Of a stretch of DNA of 64,000 nucleotides, positions 8,095-17,001 are shown one piece after another. The stretch lies in the NCBI GenBank assembly GCA_002748285.1, contig PDSA01000029.1, positions 119,109 to 183,108 of the forward strand. The letters are read 5' to 3'. The position numbers and the translations under genes were made by a program. The first letter of the stretch is position 1, and the number at the start of each line of letters is the position of its first letter. Below the pieces are notes generated by a model. That model was not told where the DNA came from. It searched no databases and saw nothing but the letters and a program-made list of their open reading frames with translations. This DNA comes from Rhodobacterales bacterium (GTDB lineage: Bacteria > Pseudomonadota > Alphaproteobacteria > Rhodobacterales > Rhodobacteraceae).

Positions 8095-9209
8095 TGAGCG
8101 ACAAAATCTATGTGACCAAGCCCTATCTGCCCCCCTTGCAGGACTATATCGGGCATCTGCAACAAATCTGGGACAGCGGGATGCTGACCAATGGCGGCCC
8201 GCAGCACCAGTTGTTGGAAGAACGGCTGGCCGATTATCTGGGCGTGCCGCATCTGTCGTTGTTCAACAACTGCACCACCGCCCTGATTACCGCTTTTCAG
8301 GCGCTGCGGCTGCATGGCGAAGTCATCACCACGCCCTTTTCCTTCGTGGCTTCGGCCAATGTGCTGATCTGGAGCAACAACGTCCCGGTTTTCGTCGACA
8401 TTGACCCGGAAACGCTGAATCTGGACCCGGACAAGATCGAAGCCGCCATCACCGATAAAACCTGCGCCATTCTGCCGGTGCATTGCTATGGCAATCCCTG
8501 CGCCATGGACGCAATCGAAGCCATCGCGGCACGGCACAATCTGCGGGTGATTTATGACGCGGCCCATGCGTTTGGGGTGCAGGATGACCGGGGCAGCATT
8601 CTGGCGCGCGGAGATCTGTCGGCGGTCAGTTTCCATGCTACCAAAGTGTTCAATACCTTTGAGGGCGGTGCGCTGATCTGCCAGAGCCCGGAGATGAAAA
8701 AGCGCATTGATGATCTGAAAAATTTCGGCATCCAGGACGAGCTGACCGTGATTACCGCCGGCAGCAATGGCAAGATGAGCGAAGTCTGCGCCGCGATGGG
8801 TCTGGTGCAGCTTAACTATATTGATCAGGCGATTGCCGGGCGCCGGCGCGTGGATGCGGCTTATCGGGCGGCTCTGGCCGGTATTGACGGGCTGAGGGTG
8901 CTGCCGAGGTTGCATCAGAGGGTCTCGAGCTATGCGTATTTCCCGATCATGGTCGAGGATGATTATCCGCTGACCCGGGATGAACTTTATGATGCGCTGC
9001 GTCAGGATAACATCCTGCCCCGGCGGTATTTTTACCCGTTGATTTCCGATTTCCCGATGTATCGCAATTTGCCCTCATCCGATCCTGACAATCTGCCGGT
9101 GGCGCATCAGATCGCCAAACGTGTCCTGTGCCTGCCGATCTATTCCGACCTGGCCGAGGCCGACATCACCCGGATCACCGATATTCTGGCCCGCGGCAAA
9201 ATCGGTTAA
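8094..9209 (+). CDS. DegT/DnrJ/EryC1/StrS-family sugar aminotransferase
   Basis: These PLP enzymes add an amino group to keto-deoxysugar nucleotides. The 371-residue protein has the family landmarks: LFNNCTTALITAFQAL (PLP phosphate site), TTPFSFVASANVLIW, YDAAHAFGV with the PLP-binding Asp, and SFHATKVFNTFEGGAL with the Schiff-base Lys. The HATKVF...EGGA form resembles VioA-type dTDP-4-keto-6-deoxyglucose aminotransferases, which would suit its coupling to rmlA, but the exact product cannot be fixed from sequence alone. The dTDP-glucose dehydratase needed between the two enzymes is not present here. Confidence 0.88.
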   Translation: MSDKIYVTKPYLPPLQDYIGHLQQIWDSGMLTNGGPQHQLLEERLADYLGVPHLSLFNNCTTALITAFQALRLHGEVITTPFSFVASANVLIWSNNVPVFVDIDPETLNLDPDKIEAAITDKTCAILPVHCYGNPCAMDAIEAIAARHNLRVIYDAAHAFGVQDDRGSILARGDLSAVSFHATKVFNTFEGGALICQSPEMKKRIDDLKNFGIQDELTVITAGSNGKMSEVCAAMGLVQLNYIDQAIAGRRRVDAAYRAALAGIDGLRVLPRLHQRVSSYAYFPIMVEDDYPLTRDELYDALRQDNILPRRYFYPLISDFPMYRNLPSSDPDNLPVAHQIAKRVLCLPIYSDLAEADITRITDILARGKIG

Positions 9210-9263
9210 CAGATTACGGCTGCCCCCAAAGGCCCTGAGCGGCTCTGAACGCGGCGTTAGGCT

Positions 9264-10055
9264 CTATCCCCGATGCGCTCCGTCCGCCAGAGATTTGACG
9301 AAAGCCAGCACTTGTTCGACACTTTCGCCCGCCGCAATCCTGCTGACAATGGCTGATCCCACCACCGCACCATCGGCGACCTTGGCCACGGCCTCGGCCT
9401 TGTCCGGGGTGTTGATGCCAAAGCCTACCACAACCGGAATATCGGTCTTGGCCTTGATGCGGGCGACTTCAGGGCCGACATCGGCGGCTTCGGCCTCGGC
9501 CGCGCCGGTGATGCCGTTGATCGACACATAATACAAAAACCCCGAAGTATTCTGCAGTACTTTCGGCAAGCGCTGATCATCGGTGGTGGGGGTGGCCAGA
9601 CGGATGAAATTCATCCCCGCCTTTTGCGCCGGAATGCACAGCTCGCTATCCTCTTCCGGGGGCAGATCGACCACGATCATGCCATCAATCCCGGCCGCCT
9701 TGGCGTCCTCCAGAAACCGATCCACCCCGCGATTATAAATCGGGTTGTAATAGCCCATCAACACAATCGGCGTCTGATCGTCGGTCTTACGAAAGGCGCG
9801 GGCCATCTCAAGCGTGCGCTCCAAACTCATCCCCGCAGCCAGAGCCCGCTGCCCCGCCATCTGGATCGTCGGCCCATCGGCCATCGGGTCGGTAAAAGGC
9901 AGGCCCAGCTCAATGATATCAACCCCGGCACCGGGCAGACCCTTGACGATTTGCAGCGAAGTCTCAAAATCCGGGTCTCCGGCCATGACATAAGACACAA
10001 AGGCTTTCTTATTGGCGCGGCGCAATGCGGCAAATTTTTGCTCGATCCGGGTCAT
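9264..10055 (-). CDS. trpA: Tryptophan synthase alpha chain TrpA
   Basis: TrpA cleaves indole-3-glycerol phosphate to indole and glyceraldehyde-3-phosphate and passes indole to TrpB. The 263-residue protein begins [19 protein letters not shown], after AAGGAG with 5-base spacing; the longer track start is unnecessary. It has [18 protein letters not shown] with the catalytic Glu, the second catalytic Asp in [10 protein letters not shown], and the phosphate-binding [10 protein letters not shown] and [10 protein letters not shown]. trpB is not adjacent in the window. It is divergent from ychF. Confidence 0.96.
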   Translation of the reverse strand: MTRIEQKFAALRRANKKAFVSYVMAGDPDFETSLQIVKGLPGAGVDIIELGLPFTDPMADGPTIQMAGQRALAAGMSLERTLEMARAFRKTDDQTPIVLMGYYNPIYNRGVDRFLEDAKAAGIDGMIVVDLPPEEDSELCIPAQKAGMNFIRLATPTTDDQRLPKVLQNTSGFLYYVSINGITGAAEAEAADVGPEVARIKAKTDIPVVVGFGINTPDKAEAVAKVADGAVVGSAIVSRIAAGESVEQVLAFVKSLADGAHRG

Positions 10056-10188
10056 GGGGGCTCCTTTTGCTGGTTCATCATGGTTTGCGTTAATTGGCGT
10101 CAAAAATCAATGCCTGCCTGACATGTGCGCTTGACCTTGGGCGGCGCTGACCCTAGGGCATGGGGAAATCAAAGTAAGGAGAACGGCC

Positions 10189-11286
10189 ATGGGCTTTAAA
10201 ATGGGGATTGTCGGGTTGCCCAATGTCGGGAAATCCACTTTGTTTAATGCGCTCACCAAAACCGCAGCGGCGCAGGCGGCGAATTTTCCGTTTTGCACGA
10301 TCGAGCCCAATGTCGGCGAAGTCGGCGTGCCCGATCAGCGGCTGGACAAGCTGGCCGCGATTGCCGGATCGCAGCAGATCATCCCGACCCGGATGACCTT
10401 TGTCGATATTGCCGGGCTGGTCAAAGGGGCCAGCAAAGGCGAAGGTCTGGGCAATCAGTTTCTGGCCAATATCCGCGAGGTTGACGCCATCGCCCATGTG
10501 CTGCGCTGTTTCGAGGATGGCGATGTGACCCATGTCGAGGGCCGGGTTGATCCGGTCGAGGATGCGCAGACCATCGAAACCGAGCTGATGCTGGCCGATA
10601 TGGAATCCATCGAAAAGCGCCTGCAAGGGCTGGTGCGCAAGGTGCGTGGCGGCGACAAAGAGGCGGTGCAGCAGGAACGCTTGCTCAAGGCGGCGCTGGC
10701 GATGCTGGAGGATGGCAAGCCGGCCCGTTGTGTCGAGGTGGACGAAGAGGATGCCAAGGCGTGGAAAATGCTGCAACTGCTGACCACCAAGCCGGTTTTG
10801 TATGTGTGCAATGTCGAAGAGGATGCCTCGGCCAGCGGCAACGCGCATTCGGCCAAAGTGGCTGAAATGGCGGCGGCTGAGGGCAATGCGCATGTGGTGA
10901 TCTCGGCCCAGATCGAAGAGGAAATCAGCCAGCTGGACGCCGAAGAGGCCGAGATGTTCTTGTCCGAAATGGGCCTGCAAGAGGCCGGGCTGGATCGGCT
11001 GATCCGCGCCGGTTACGATCTGCTGCATCTTGAGACTTATTTCACCGTCGGCCCCAAAGAGGCCCGCGCCTGGACCATCAAACAGGGCACTCTGGCCCCC
11101 AAGGCCGCCGGGGTGATCCATGGCGATTTTGAGCGTGGCTTTATCCGGGCCGAGACCATCGCCTATGATGATTTCATCGCCCATAACGGTGAACAAGGGG
11201 CCAAAGAGGCTGGGAAAATGCGCATCGAAGGCAAGACCTATGAGGTCAAAGACGGCGATGTGATGCACTTTTTGTTCAACACCTGA
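10189..11286 (+). CDS. ychF: Ribosome-associated P-loop ATPase YchF/OLA1
   Basis: YchF is an Obg-family NTPase that prefers ATP, binds ribosomes and affects stress tolerance. The 365-residue length is standard. It shows MGFKMGIVGLPNVGKSTLFNAL (P-loop) at the very start, the FVDIAGLVKGASKGEGLGN G3 region, and a C-terminal TGS-like domain (TYFTVGPKEARAWTIKQG ... YDDFIAHNGEQGAKEAG). The family's NKXD replacement segment NVEED is present. A strong AAGGAG ribosome site precedes the ATG, and a terminator follows the stop. Confidence 0.97.
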   Translation: MGFKMGIVGLPNVGKSTLFNALTKTAAAQAANFPFCTIEPNVGEVGVPDQRLDKLAAIAGSQQIIPTRMTFVDIAGLVKGASKGEGLGNQFLANIREVDAIAHVLRCFEDGDVTHVEGRVDPVEDAQTIETELMLADMESIEKRLQGLVRKVRGGDKEAVQQERLLKAALAMLEDGKPARCVEVDEEDAKAWKMLQLLTTKPVLYVCNVEEDASASGNAHSAKVAEMAAAEGNAHVVISAQIEEEISQLDAEEAEMFLSEMGLQEAGLDRLIRAGYDLLHLETYFTVGPKEARAWTIKQGTLAPKAAGVIHGDFERGFIRAETIAYDDFIAHNGEQGAKEAGKMRIEGKTYEVKDGDVMHFLFNT

Positions 11287-11295
11287 TGGCGGGCG

Positions 11296-11343
11296 GCCCG
11301 GCTGCTGCGGTGCAAATGGCCGTTGGGCCGGGCTGTGTTTTTT
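11296..11343 (+). terminator. Rho-independent terminator of ychF
   Basis: GCCCGGC pairs with GCCGGGC across a 24-base loop and is followed by TGTGTTTTTT. It lies 10 bases after the ychF stop. The loop is long, so efficiency is uncertain. Confidence 0.55.
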
Positions 11344-11466
11344 GGGCCACTCATCGCCTTTGGCGCATTGCAGACCGGCTTTACACGACTCAGCGGCAAA
11401 CCTATACCAAACGGGCTTTGGTCCTGCCGGTTACGCGGTGGGTGAATAGGGAATACGGTGCGCTCT

Positions 11467-11506
11467 ATAGCCAAACGACACAATTCTGATTGTGCCTTTT
11501 GGCTAT
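11467..11506. repeat. Interrupted inverted repeat upstream of the B12 riboswitch
   Basis: ATAGCCAAA and TTTGGCTAT (9 bp) flank a second perfect stem, CACAAT/ATTGTG, with 3-base internal loops and a TCTG apical loop. The 15-pair imperfect hairpin lies about 60 bases before the riboswitch aptamer. It may be an operator, a small RNA element or a terminator without a T-run. Confidence 0.55.
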
Positions 11507-11564
11507 GGGTCTCTGATTTGACGCTGATGCTTCGTGGATTTTGGGATCGAAATCTACTCCCGTC

Positions 11565-11712
11565 AGCTATACCGGATCAGATCTGATCGTTCAGGCAATT
11601 CCGTGACTGCCCCCGCAACTGTAAGCGGAGAGCAACGCCGAACAGATCCACTGCGCCCAAGGCGCGGGAAGGCCCGGCCGCGCATCGACCCGCAAGTCAG
11701 GAGACCTGCCAG
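11565..11712 (+). promoter_or_regulatory. Cobalamin riboswitch
   Basis: The leader of the TonB receptor gene contains the conserved aptamer blocks GCCCCCGCAACTGTAAGCGG, then GATCCACTG, GCGGGAAGGC, and the 3' closing block CCCGCAAGTCAGGAGACC. These match the B12 element in sequence and order. The 5' part is shorter than in many Rfam members, so the upstream border is approximate. Binding of adenosylcobalamin to such elements normally switches off expression of the downstream uptake operon. Confidence 0.93.
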
Positions 11713-11826
11713 AGCGTTCACCCAGCCTGCATGCGGGGCGCGCGCAAGGCTACGGTCTGTCCGTTGTGGTGGCATTTCGCCGTGACCGGATGGGCTGCCT
11801 ATCTGGTTTTGACAATCCCAAATAGC

Positions 11827-11845
11827 CCGCGCAGCCCTTGCGCGG
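11827..11845 (+). promoter_or_regulatory. Hairpin before the receptor gene ribosome site (expression-platform candidate)
   Basis: CCGCGCA pairs perfectly with TGCGCGG around a 5-base loop, 10 bases before AGGAGGACGAGG and the ATG. Its place between aptamer and Shine-Dalgarno sequence suggests it is part of the switch that exposes or hides the ribosome site. This is inference from position only. Confidence 0.45.
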
Positions 11846-11867
11846 TGCCAATAGGAGGACGAGGCCC

Positions 11868-13745
11868 ATGAATGCCCGTATTCTATCCACCAGTGCGCTT
11901 GTCTGTGTGCTGAGCGCTCCTGCCTTTGCGCAGGATGCAATCCCCCCCGCCGGTTACGCCGATCTGGGAACCATCATCCTTTCCGGCGGTCTGTCGCCGG
12001 TTGAGGCCGAACGCTATGGCCGCTCTGCCAGCGTCATCACCCGCCGCGATATTCAAGAGCGCGGCCTGACCACGGTTCAGGATGCCTTGCGGGCGGTTCC
12101 AGGCGTATCTGTCAATGGCTCAGGCAGCAGCTTTACCCAGGTGCGCATTCGCGGTGGCGAGGCCAACCACACGCTGATCCTGATCGACGGGGTGCCCGCC
12201 GCTGGCGGCGATGGGGAATATATCCTGACTGGCCTTGAGGTTTCGAATATCGAGCGCATCGAGGTTCTGCGTGGGCCACAATCGGTCTATTATGGCTCGA
12301 ATGCGTCTTCTGGTGTGGTTAACATCATCACCCAGCGCGGTGCGTCTGGCCGTGAACTCCGCGGCACGATCGAGGCCGGCGGCGGCACCACGGCCACCGC
12401 GTTTTTGTCGTCGCGTAATGATCGCGGCGGGCTGTCCTTGTCGCTGTCGCATATGGATGATCGGGGCTATGATTATTCCGGCAGCGATGGCGAACGCGAT
12501 GGCATCACCCGCAGCACCGCGATTCTGTCGGGCGATTATGCGCTCAATGACGACCTCAAGCTGGGCTTTACCCTGCGCCGTTCCAACGAAGACTATGACT
12601 ATGACAGCACCAGCTGGGCCGCGCTGGTCCCAAGCGACTATGTGGTGGACGACCCAACCCAGACCTCGGAACGGGACGAGATGACGGCCTCGGTCTATGC
12701 CGAATATTTCATGATGGATCGCCGCATGTCGCACCGGCTGGCCTATAACGTCACCGATAACGAGCAATCCTATAATGGCGGCGCTCCGACCGAAACCGAA
12801 ACCCGGGCGCTGAACTACCGGTTGAGCTGGGCGATGGATGGGCGCGATGTGGATGGCACCGATCATCTGCTGAACCTGCTGATCGATTCATCCGAAGATT
12901 CCAGCAGCTCGAACCCGATCTATAACCGCGAAAGCACCTCTTACGCGCTGGAATATCGCGGCACTTTTGCCGAGCGGCTGAATGTGCAGCTGGGCGTGCG
13001 CTATGATGACAATGACGTTTTCGAAGACATCACCGTCTGGAATGCAGCCGCGTCTTATCGCTTTGACAACGGGATACGGCTGCACGCTTCTGCTGGCACG
13101 GGGTCGGTCAACCCCAGCTATTTCGAGCTGTATGCAAGTGCCTGGGGCTATACCGGCAACCCCAATCTGGAGCCCGAGCGCAACCGCAGCTATGACATCG
13201 GGCTTGAGTTCCCGATCCTTGGGGATCGTGGCACGCTGGATGTGACCTATTTCAACGAAAAGCTGACCGATGAGATCACCTCGATTTCCACCGGGCCGGG
13301 CACCTTCACCTATATCAACCAGACCGGAGACAGCACCCGCGAGGGCGTCGAAATCACCGGTAAGCTGGCCGCGAATGATTGGTTGGATGTGCGGATGGGC
13401 TATACCTATCTGGAAGCGCGTAACCCCGATGGCAGCGTTGAAATCCGCCGTCCACGGCACGAGCTGTCGCTGGGGGCCACCATGGATGCGTTCAAAGGGC
13501 GGGGCTCGATTTCGGCCGATCTGCGGCATGTGTCGGGCAATTACGATACCCAGTTCTTTGGGGCTTATCCAACGCTGGAGCTGCCCTCTTTTACCACGGT
13601 TGACTTGTCAGCCCGTTACCGGCTGAATGACCGCGTAACGCTGACCGGGCGGGTTGTGAACCTGTTTGACACCGATGCAACCGATGTCTGGGGCTATGCC
13701 ACACGTCCGATGACGGCTTATGTCGGGCTGGAAGCCCGGTTCTGA
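11868..13745 (+). CDS. btuB: TonB-dependent outer-membrane corrinoid receptor (BtuB-like)
   Basis: This outer-membrane beta-barrel should import cobalamin or cobinamide with TonB energy. It has 625 residues with a signal peptide (MNARILSTSALVCVLSAPAFAQ), a plug domain (RSASVITRRDIQERGLTTVQ ... VRIRGGEANHTLILIDGVPA ... IERIEVLRGPQSVYYGSNAS) and a barrel ending in an aromatic strand with a terminal Phe (TAYVGLEARF). I chose the ATG behind AGGAGG rather than the upstream start. Corrinoid specificity is inferred from the riboswitch in its leader and from the BtuFCD and CbiZ genes behind it. The stop is followed one base later by the btuF ATG. Confidence 0.88.
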   Translation: MNARILSTSALVCVLSAPAFAQDAIPPAGYADLGTIILSGGLSPVEAERYGRSASVITRRDIQERGLTTVQDALRAVPGVSVNGSGSSFTQVRIRGGEANHTLILIDGVPAAGGDGEYILTGLEVSNIERIEVLRGPQSVYYGSNASSGVVNIITQRGASGRELRGTIEAGGGTTATAFLSSRNDRGGLSLSLSHMDDRGYDYSGSDGERDGITRSTAILSGDYALNDDLKLGFTLRRSNEDYDYDSTSWAALVPSDYVVDDPTQTSERDEMTASVYAEYFMMDRRMSHRLAYNVTDNEQSYNGGAPTETETRALNYRLSWAMDGRDVDGTDHLLNLLIDSSEDSSSSNPIYNRESTSYALEYRGTFAERLNVQLGVRYDDNDVFEDITVWNAAASYRFDNGIRLHASAGTGSVNPSYFELYASAWGYTGNPNLEPERNRSYDIGLEFPILGDRGTLDVTYFNEKLTDEITSISTGPGTFTYINQTGDSTREGVEITGKLAANDWLDVRMGYTYLEARNPDGSVEIRRPRHELSLGATMDAFKGRGSISADLRHVSGNYDTQFFGAYPTLELPSFTTVDLSARYRLNDRVTLTGRVVNLFDTDATDVWGYATRPMTAYVGLEARF

Positions 13746-13746
13746 C

Positions 13747-14616
13747 ATGGCTCTGGTCCGTTGCGTGACCAATGCACTGGCCGGGGCGGCGTTGGCCGTT
13801 GCCCCGGTTTTCGGGTGGGCGCAGACCAGCGCGCCCACCGAAACCGCCCCGATGCGGGTGGTGTCGATGAATCTTTGCACCGACCAGCTGGCGATGCTGC
13901 TGGCCGCGCCGGGGCAGTTGCTGTCGGTGTCTTATCTGGCATTTGACCCGATGGGCTCGGCCATGGCGGATGAGGCGAAGGCCTATCAGCGCAATCACGG
14001 TCTGGCCGAAGAAATCTATCTGCTGGAACCGGATCTGGTGATCGCCGGCAGTTTTTCGACCCGCGCCACGGTCGCCATGTTGCGCCGTCTGGGCCTGCCG
14101 GTGGCGGTGATGGAGCCCGCCTATTCGCTGGAGGATGTGCGCGCGCGTATCCTTGAGATGGGCGAGATTTTGCACCGGCAGGAGGCCGCCGCCGAGATGG
14201 TCGCCCAATATGACGCCGATCTGGCCCGTATCCGGCAGAATGTGCCGCAAACGCACCCGCTGGCCGCCCTCTATGCCGCGAATGGTTATACTTCGGGCGA
14301 TCGCTCACTCAGGGGCCAGATTCTGACGGCGGCGGGGTTTCGCAACGCCGCGGTCGAGGCCGGATTTCCGATGGGCGGTGTGTTCCCGCTCGAACTGCTG
14401 GCGCTTTCCGACCCGGATGCGCTGATTTTGGGGCGGCGCTATCCGGCGGCCTCGCGTTCAGAAGAGATTTTGGATCATCCGGTGGTGCAGGCGCTGGCCT
14501 CGAACCGGATGCAGGGCAGCGTCACCGACCGCGATTGGGTGTGTGGCACGCCTTATGTGCTGCGGGCGATCTCGGGGTTGGCGGCGCTGCATGATCAACC
14601 AAAGGAAGCCCAATGA
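13747..14616 (+). CDS. btuF: Periplasmic corrinoid-binding protein of the ABC importer (BtuF-like)
   Basis: The 289-residue protein starts MALVRCVTNALAGAALAVAP, a signal peptide cleaved near GWAQ. The mature part has the class III binding-protein pattern: MRVVSMNLCTDQLAMLL, then LLEPDLVIAG, a long connecting helix (LEDVRARILEMGEILHRQ), and RILxx-type C-lobe ending at DRDWVCGTPYVLRA. It should pass corrinoid from the receptor to BtuCD. It overlaps the permease gene by ATGA. A few codons of alternative start exist upstream inside the receptor gene but lack a ribosome site. Confidence 0.88.
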   Translation: MALVRCVTNALAGAALAVAPVFGWAQTSAPTETAPMRVVSMNLCTDQLAMLLAAPGQLLSVSYLAFDPMGSAMADEAKAYQRNHGLAEEIYLLEPDLVIAGSFSTRATVAMLRRLGLPVAVMEPAYSLEDVRARILEMGEILHRQEAAAEMVAQYDADLARIRQNVPQTHPLAALYAANGYTSGDRSLRGQILTAAGFRNAAVEAGFPMGGVFPLELLALSDPDALILGRRYPAASRSEEILDHPVVQALASNRMQGSVTDRDWVCGTPYVLRAISGLAALHDQPKEAQ

Positions 14617-15596
14617 GCCGACTGACCGCCCTCCTCACCACATTGCTGCTGATCCTGCTGGTGGCCTCACTGCTGATCGGCCCGGCGGGGGTGCCGATGC
14701 GCGACAGCTTGAACGCGCTGTTTCACGACACCGGCACGCCAATGACGCTGGTGATGCGCGAAATCCGCCTGCCCCGTGCGCTGTTGGCGGCGCTGGTGGG
14801 GGCCGGGCTGGGGCTGTCGGGGGCGGCGATGCAGGGCTATTTGCGCAATCCGCTGGCCGATCCGGGGTTGATCGGGGTATCGGCCTCGGCCGCCTTCGGG
14901 GCGGTGCTGTCGATCCAGACCGGGCTGGCGGCGGCATTTGCGCTCAGCCTGCCGTTGTCGGCTTTGGGCGGAGCGCTGATCGGAGTGTTTCTGGTGCTGC
15001 TGTTGGCCGGGCCGCGAGGGTCTTCGATCACGCTGATCCTGGCGGGCGTTGCGGTGTCGTCGCTGGCCGGGGCGCTGACTGCACTGGCGCTGAACCTGTC
15101 GCCCAACCCGTTTGCCGCCAATGAAATCGTGTTCTGGATGATGGGCTCGCTGGCGGATCGCTCGATGGATCATTTGTGGCTGGCGCTGCCCTTCATCGCT
15201 CTGGGCGCGGTGATGCTGGCGGCTCTGGGTCGTGGGCTGGACGCCCTGACATTGGGCGAGGACGCCGCCGAAGCAATGGGCATCAGCCTGCCCCGCTTGC
15301 GGCTGATGCTGGTGCTGGGGGTGGCCTCGATCGTGGGCGCGTCAACGGCGGTGGCCGGAGCCATCGGCTTTATCGGTCTGGTGGTGCCGCATATCCTGCG
15401 CCCAATGGTGCGGGCGCGGCCCTCGGCGTTGCTGTGGAGCTCGGCCCTTGGTGGCGCAATCCTGCTGCTGGCCGCCGATATCGTGGTGCGGGTGGTGCTG
15501 CCGGCCCGCGACCTGAAACTGGGCGTGGTCACGGCGCTGATCGGCGCACCGCTGTTTTTGCACCTGATCTACAAAACCCGGAGGCAGAGTCCATGA
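14613..15596 (+). CDS. btuC: ABC transporter permease, FecCD family (BtuC-like)
   Basis: A 327-residue, highly hydrophobic protein of the FecCD/BtuC family, expected to form a homodimeric inner-membrane channel. The family landmarks are LPRALLAALVGAGLGLSGAA with the following QGYLRNPLADPGLIGVSA, and the coupling-helix segment GFIGLVVPHILRPMV near residue 255. Coupled at both ends by ATGA overlaps, which argues for tight stoichiometry with BtuF and BtuD. Confidence 0.92.
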   Translation: MSRLTALLTTLLLILLVASLLIGPAGVPMRDSLNALFHDTGTPMTLVMREIRLPRALLAALVGAGLGLSGAAMQGYLRNPLADPGLIGVSASAAFGAVLSIQTGLAAAFALSLPLSALGGALIGVFLVLLLAGPRGSSITLILAGVAVSSLAGALTALALNLSPNPFAANEIVFWMMGSLADRSMDHLWLALPFIALGAVMLAALGRGLDALTLGEDAAEAMGISLPRLRLMLVLGVASIVGASTAVAGAIGFIGLVVPHILRPMVRARPSALLWSSALGGAILLLAADIVVRVVLPARDLKLGVVTALIGAPLFLHLIYKTRRQSP

Positions 15597-16351
15597 CCCT
15601 GCTAACCGCCTCAGCCCTGAGCGTCACCCGCGGCAACCGCCCGATCCTGCATGATGTCAGCATGAAGATTGACACCGGCGAGGTGGTCGGGCTGATCGGC
15701 CCAAACGGTGCGGGCAAAACCACCCTGATGCGCGCCGCTCTTGGCCTGATCCCCGGCGAAGGCCACAGCAGCCTGGTCGCGCTCAGCGCCCGTGATCGCG
15801 CCAAGGCCGTGGCCTGGTTGCCGCAGGCGCGTGAACTGGCTTGGCCGGTGGATGTGGAGACCGTGGTTGCACTGGGGCGGTTGCCGCATTTGGCGATGGG
15901 GCAGACTCCGGGGCTTAAGGACCGCGCTGCGATTGAAAGCGCCCTCAACGACATGTCCCTGACCGAAATGCGTCGCCGCGCCGTCACGCAGCTATCGGGG
16001 GGCGAACAGGCCCGGGTGCTGATCGCCCGCACCTTGGCGCAGGAAACGCCGCTGGTGGTGGCGGATGAGCCTATCGCCGGGCTGGATCCGGCGCATCAGA
16101 TCGCCACGATGCAGATTTTTCAGAGTCTTGCGGCGCGGGGGCAATCGGTGCTGGTGTCGCTGCATGATCTGGGTCTGGCGGTGCGCCATTGTTCGCGGCT
16201 GATCCTGCTGTCCGAGGGGCGCATCATGGCCGATGGCCCGGCGGATGAGGTGTTGTCGCCGGACAATCTGAGCGCCCATTTCGGCATCACCGCGCATTTT
16301 GAAACCGGCACCAAAGGCCCGATCTTTCAACCGCTGACCGTGCTGGAATGA
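15593..16351 (+). CDS. btuD: ABC transporter ATP-binding protein (BtuD-like)
   Basis: The 252-residue ATPase has Walker A GLIGPNGAGKTTLMR at about residue 38, the signature LSGGEQARVLIARTLA, Walker B LVVADEP and the switch His in VLVSLHDLGLA. The track ORF starts far upstream within the permease gene; the real ATG overlaps the permease stop. It should energise BtuC transport in the cytoplasm. It overlaps cbiZ by ATGA. Confidence 0.93.
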   Translation: MTLLTASALSVTRGNRPILHDVSMKIDTGEVVGLIGPNGAGKTTLMRAALGLIPGEGHSSLVALSARDRAKAVAWLPQARELAWPVDVETVVALGRLPHLAMGQTPGLKDRAAIESALNDMSLTEMRRRAVTQLSGGEQARVLIARTLAQETPLVVADEPIAGLDPAHQIATMQIFQSLAARGQSVLVSLHDLGLAVRHCSRLILLSEGRIMADGPADEVLSPDNLSAHFGITAHFETGTKGPIFQPLTVLE

Positions 16352-17001
16352 GCCCGCGCCTGACCCTTACCCGCCCTTGGCTTGAGATGCGGCTGACCCG
16401 GCCCATGCTGGTCCTGAGCTGGACCCTGAACGCGCCGGGGTTCACCCACACGGATCGTTTGCTCTGGCGCGAGGTGCGCAACGCCGATCTGCCCCCTGAT
16501 CTGGATGTCGTCGCATGGCTGCAAGACGAACTGGACAGGCGCGGGGATGGCAGCGTGCCCTGTCTTCTGACCTCGTGCAACATCGCCCGTTTCGTGCAGA
16601 ACCGCGCTGAAATCGAGGGGATCCACGCCCATGCCGCCGTCACGCTGGGCCTGTCCAATGGCGAGCGCATCGGCACCCGCATGGCCCGCGATCCCGCCGC
16701 CTGGGGGACGATCAACATCGCGGTGGAATGTTCACTGCCGCTGGCTCAATCGGCGCTGCTGGAAGGGATCAGCATCATTGCTCAGGCCCGTACCGCCGCC
16801 CTGATCGACCACGCCCCGCACATCGCCACCGGACAAATCACCGGCACCGGCACCGACTGCATTGCTCTGGCCGCGCCCGAAGGGGCCGAGCGTTATGCCG
16901 GTTTGCACACCCCACAGGCCGAAGCCATCGGCCGCGCCGTCTATGATGCCGTTGCCCAAGCCACGCGCGACTGGAGAAAGGATACCAAACATGCCCCTTG
17001 A
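16348..17001 (+). CDS. cbiZ: Adenosylcobinamide amidohydrolase CbiZ
   Basis: CbiZ removes the aminopropanol side chain of adenosylcobinamide (and, in Rhodobacter, of adenosylpseudocobalamin), letting the cell salvage and rebuild imported corrinoids. The 217-residue protein has CbiZ features: LLTSCNIARFVQ, AHAAVTLGLSNGERIGT, NIAVECSLPLAQSAL, and the highly conserved TGTGTDCIALAAP. Its place behind btuBFCD under a B12 riboswitch matches a corrinoid-remodelling role. It overlaps the following gene by 11 bases. Confidence 0.93.
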   Translation: MSPRLTLTRPWLEMRLTRPMLVLSWTLNAPGFTHTDRLLWREVRNADLPPDLDVVAWLQDELDRRGDGSVPCLLTSCNIARFVQNRAEIEGIHAHAAVTLGLSNGERIGTRMARDPAAWGTINIAVECSLPLAQSALLEGISIIAQARTAALIDHAPHIATGQITGTGTDCIALAAPEGAERYAGLHTPQAEAIGRAVYDAVAQATRDWRKDTKHAP

